Below are positions 6,345 through 7,450 of a DNA stretch of 7,450 bases, piece by piece. Position 1 is the first letter of the stretch. Each line of letters opens with the position of its first letter. A model generated the notes under the pieces. The model ran no database searches and was not told where the DNA came from. It saw nothing but the letters and a program-made list of their open reading frames with translations. The stretch comes from Candidatus Binatia bacterium (GTDB lineage: Bacteria > Desulfobacterota_B > Binatia > UBA9968). The position numbers and the translations under genes are program-made. The DNA is taken from the NCBI GenBank assembly GCA_025922795.1, contig JAICHC010000124.1, positions 1-7,450 on the forward strand, written 5' to 3'.

Positions 6345-6619
6345 CCTTCAAATTCTCCAGCGATAATGCCGTTGCTCAACACCTGTCCTGAAGCTTACCA
6401 ATGGATAGCAAATCACACTCTTGGTTCTCGCACTCCATCTCTTGACTCGATCCGCTCTGCCTAAAACATTCGTCGGAATCGTCAGACTAATCTGCTTAGC
6501 CGCATTAAGATTGGATTACCAGCTTGAAACTTTGTCGCTTGCTCGATGGGCAGATTCATCCAGGATGAGTCAAATCGTTTCTGAAGCTTGTTCTTTGGAA
6601 TGTCTTTTTACTTCCCCGC
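6345..6619. other. intergenic stretch with no supported gene
   Basis: Between the small secreted gene and the toxin gene. The base composition is clearly richer in A/T than in the genes to the left. The 97-codon frame on the plus strand here begins at a TTG without a ribosome binding site and runs antisense into the toxin, so I do not call it. No tRNA, convincing terminator or long repeat is seen. It probably holds the promoter of the small secreted gene; a weak TTGAGC/GAGAAT pair with 16 bases between them is present on the minus strand. Confidence 0.5.
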
Positions 6620-6958
6620 TCACATGCCCAGAGACCGGCGCAGTTCTCGATCAAAGGCTTGTAAATCGGTTTTCGAAAACGAGCCGAGCTTTCTTTCGAT
6701 CATCGTTCCCTTGATGGTTCTTAATATTGCAGTTGCCATAGAGGAAAACAGCAATCCGGCCTCCTTCCACTTAGCGATTCGGTAATCACCAAAAAGGCGT
6801 CGTTGCACATTGCTGGTAATGGCCGCCACGATAACCTCTTGCCGCACCCGGTTGTAAGCCACAGAGCTAATCACAATCGCCGGGCGGAGCTTTCTTCCTG
6901 ATTCATCCGAAAACACAAAACCAACCAAAACCACGTCCCCTCTATTATAAACGGTCAT
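6620..6958 (-). CDS. type II toxin, MazF/PemK family endoribonuclease
   Basis: A 112-residue protein with the MazF/PemK beta-barrel signature. RGDVVLVGFVFSDESG (residues 6-21) is the opening strand and loop. KLRPAIVISS (23-32) carries Arg25, and VAAITSN (44-50) carries Thr48; these match the catalytic Arg and Thr positions of MazF. Proteins of this family cleave mRNA or other RNA at short sequences in the cytoplasm and stop growth until neutralised. The start overlaps the end of the antitoxin gene by 14 bases at ATG 6958, or by 23 at ATG 6967, which would add Met-Arg-Ser. Neither has a well-spaced Shine-Dalgarno, so translational coupling to the antitoxin is likely. The frame is intact and full length for the family, so the toxin is probably active. 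The RNA target cannot be read from the sequence. Confidence 0.9.
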   Translation of the reverse strand: MTVYNRGDVVLVGFVFSDESGRKLRPAIVISSVAYNRVRQEVIVAAITSNVQRRLFGDYRIAKWKEAGLLFSSMATAILRTIKGTMIERKLGSFSKTDLQAFDRELRRSLGM

Positions 6959-7205
6959 ACTCCGCATCTTTCTTGTTGTCCCACAGTTCGGCCAAGATGG
7001 GATCTGTCTTCGCGGTCAAGGTCAGCATCGCTTCATTCTCATCGCCGAGGTCCTCACGGAGGCGCTCCTCAATTGCTTCCAAGATGTACTGCCGGACCGT
7101 TCGATCGTGCTTCGCCGCCGCCAGCCGCAGACGCCGGCGCAGCTCGGGTTGGACATCAATACTGATTCTTGGGCGTTTTGCTGAAGGCTCCATTTGTTTT
7201 GCCAT
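6945..7205 (-). CDS. ribbon-helix-helix antitoxin paired with the MazF/PemK toxin
   Basis: An 86-residue protein. Residues 11-18 (RPRISIDV) form the DNA-contacting beta strand; 20-33 and 36-51 (RTVRQYILEAIEERL) form the two helices of an RHH dimer. The remaining tail, ending DPILAELWDNKKDAEYDRL, is of the kind that wraps the toxin and blocks its active site. The start at 7205 is supported by AGGAGG (7215-7220) nine bases upstream; a later ATG at 7193 has no such site. The reading frame overlaps the toxin start, the usual antitoxin-first operon. A dense set of palindromes lies just upstream, which fits repression of its own promoter by the RHH dimer, with the toxin as co-repressor. The A/T-richer composition of this end of the window suggests the pair was acquired horizontally. 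Confidence 0.9.
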   Translation of the reverse strand: MAKQMEPSAKRPRISIDVQPELRRRLRLAAAKHDRTVRQYILEAIEERLREDLGDENEAMLTLTAKTDPILAELWDNKKDAEYDRL

Positions 7206-7226
7206 ACGGACTTACCTCCTAAGATC

Positions 7227-7265
7227 CCTAGGTTGACACAGGGCCACCATGGTGTCAATGACACC
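7227..7265. promoter_or_regulatory. candidate operator of the toxin-antitoxin operon: interlocking palindromes
   Basis: Several symmetric sequences overlap just upstream of the antitoxin ribosome binding site. TTGACAC (7233-7239) pairs with GTGTCAA (7252-7258). CACCATGGTG (7245-7254) is a perfect palindrome. GGTGTCA (7251-7257) pairs with TGACACC (7259-7265) around one base. CCTAGG (7227-7232) adds a further small palindrome. Repeated TGACAC/GTGTCA half-sites in alternating orientation are what cooperative RHH antitoxin dimers typically bind. A TTGACA on the minus strand (7256-7261) could double as a -35 box, but I could not find a matching -10. Confidence 0.6.
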
Positions 7266-7450
7266 AACGCCAAAATTCATCTTATGGCCTTGAGCTAACG
7301 TTCGACGGAATCGACGCAACGACCGAGCATCGACAAAGTAGCTTATGGATTAATGTTAATAACATTGTAGTCCCGCGTGAGGTGTTATCATGCCATCGGC
7401 TAAGAAAAAATGAGAAGTCGTGAGTGTTTCGGCTGCTGCGCCTCGGCGGA
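7266..7450. other. right edge: no complete gene; small palindrome and possible gene ends
   Basis: An A/T-rich palindrome, AATGTT (7352-7357) and AACATT (7361-7366) around three bases, lies in the middle. At the edge, two weak signs of genes continuing outside can be seen. On the minus strand an open frame enters from 7450 and stops at TAG 7400-7402 (last residues KHSRLLIFS), which could be the C-terminus of a gene upstream of the toxin-antitoxin pair. On the plus strand ATG 7390 gives only MPSAKKK before TGA, and its stop overlaps another ATG (7410) whose frame is open to the edge. Neither is strong enough to call as a gene. Confidence 0.35.

Noticed and set aside
6421..6714. Plus-strand frame of 97 codons right of the small secreted gene
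   Set aside because: It starts at a TTG with no ribosome binding site, runs antisense into the well-supported toxin gene, and its translation has no recognisable domain or regular helix pattern.
1..7450. CRISPR array, tRNA, rRNA, insertion sequence or integrase
   Set aside because: No regularly spaced repeats, no cloverleaf-like sequence and no transposase or integrase motif were seen on either strand.

Overview
The window looks like a moderately GC-rich (roughly 60% in the core genes, judged by eye) bacterial chromosome segment from a free-living, probably soil or sediment organism. Every gene start worth trusting has a purine-rich Shine-Dalgarno site. The gene types (orphan periplasmic binding protein, two-module VOC protein, M24 peptidase, HEAT-repeat protein, deiodinase-like redoxin) would fit the uncultured deltaproteobacterial or Tectomicrobia/Rokubacteria-like lineages, but that is an impression, not a placement.

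Layout. A nearly complete M24 (Xaa-Pro peptidase/creatinase family) gene reads leftward from 1154 and runs off the left edge with no stop in the window. Divergent from it is a long cytoplasmic HEAT/TPR-like protein (1328-2947, +). It converges on a two-module VOC (glyoxalase/extradiol dioxygenase superfamily) gene (3072-3908, -), and the gap between them holds a five-unit hexamer repeat. From a shared upstream region a secreted ABC-type solute-binding protein (4116-5117, +) reads rightward, with a recognisable sigma70-like promoter. It is followed 45 bp later by a deiodinase-like thioredoxin-fold protein (5163-5882, +), and the two could be co-transcribed. The gap to the next convergent gene contains an A/T-rich inverted repeat. 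A small secreted two-cysteine protein (6002-6319, -) follows.

From about 6320 rightward the DNA is visibly richer in A/T and carries a type II toxin-antitoxin pair on the minus strand: an RHH antitoxin (6945-7205) overlapping a MazF/PemK-like toxin (6620-6958). A cluster of interlocking palindromes lies directly upstream of the antitoxin and is a good candidate for its autoregulatory operator. The last 185 bp has no complete gene.

How the genes relate. Only the toxin-antitoxin pair is a clear functional unit. The binding-protein/redoxin pair is the other plausible unit: the binding protein has an unusual CxxC-Tyr-Ser-His-His stretch, and its neighbour has the deiodinase active-site pattern with Cys where vertebrate enzymes use selenocysteine. 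No complete new multi-gene defence or mobile system is visible. The most unusual items are the deiodinase-like protein, the CxxC binding protein, the intergenic repeats and the antitoxin operator.
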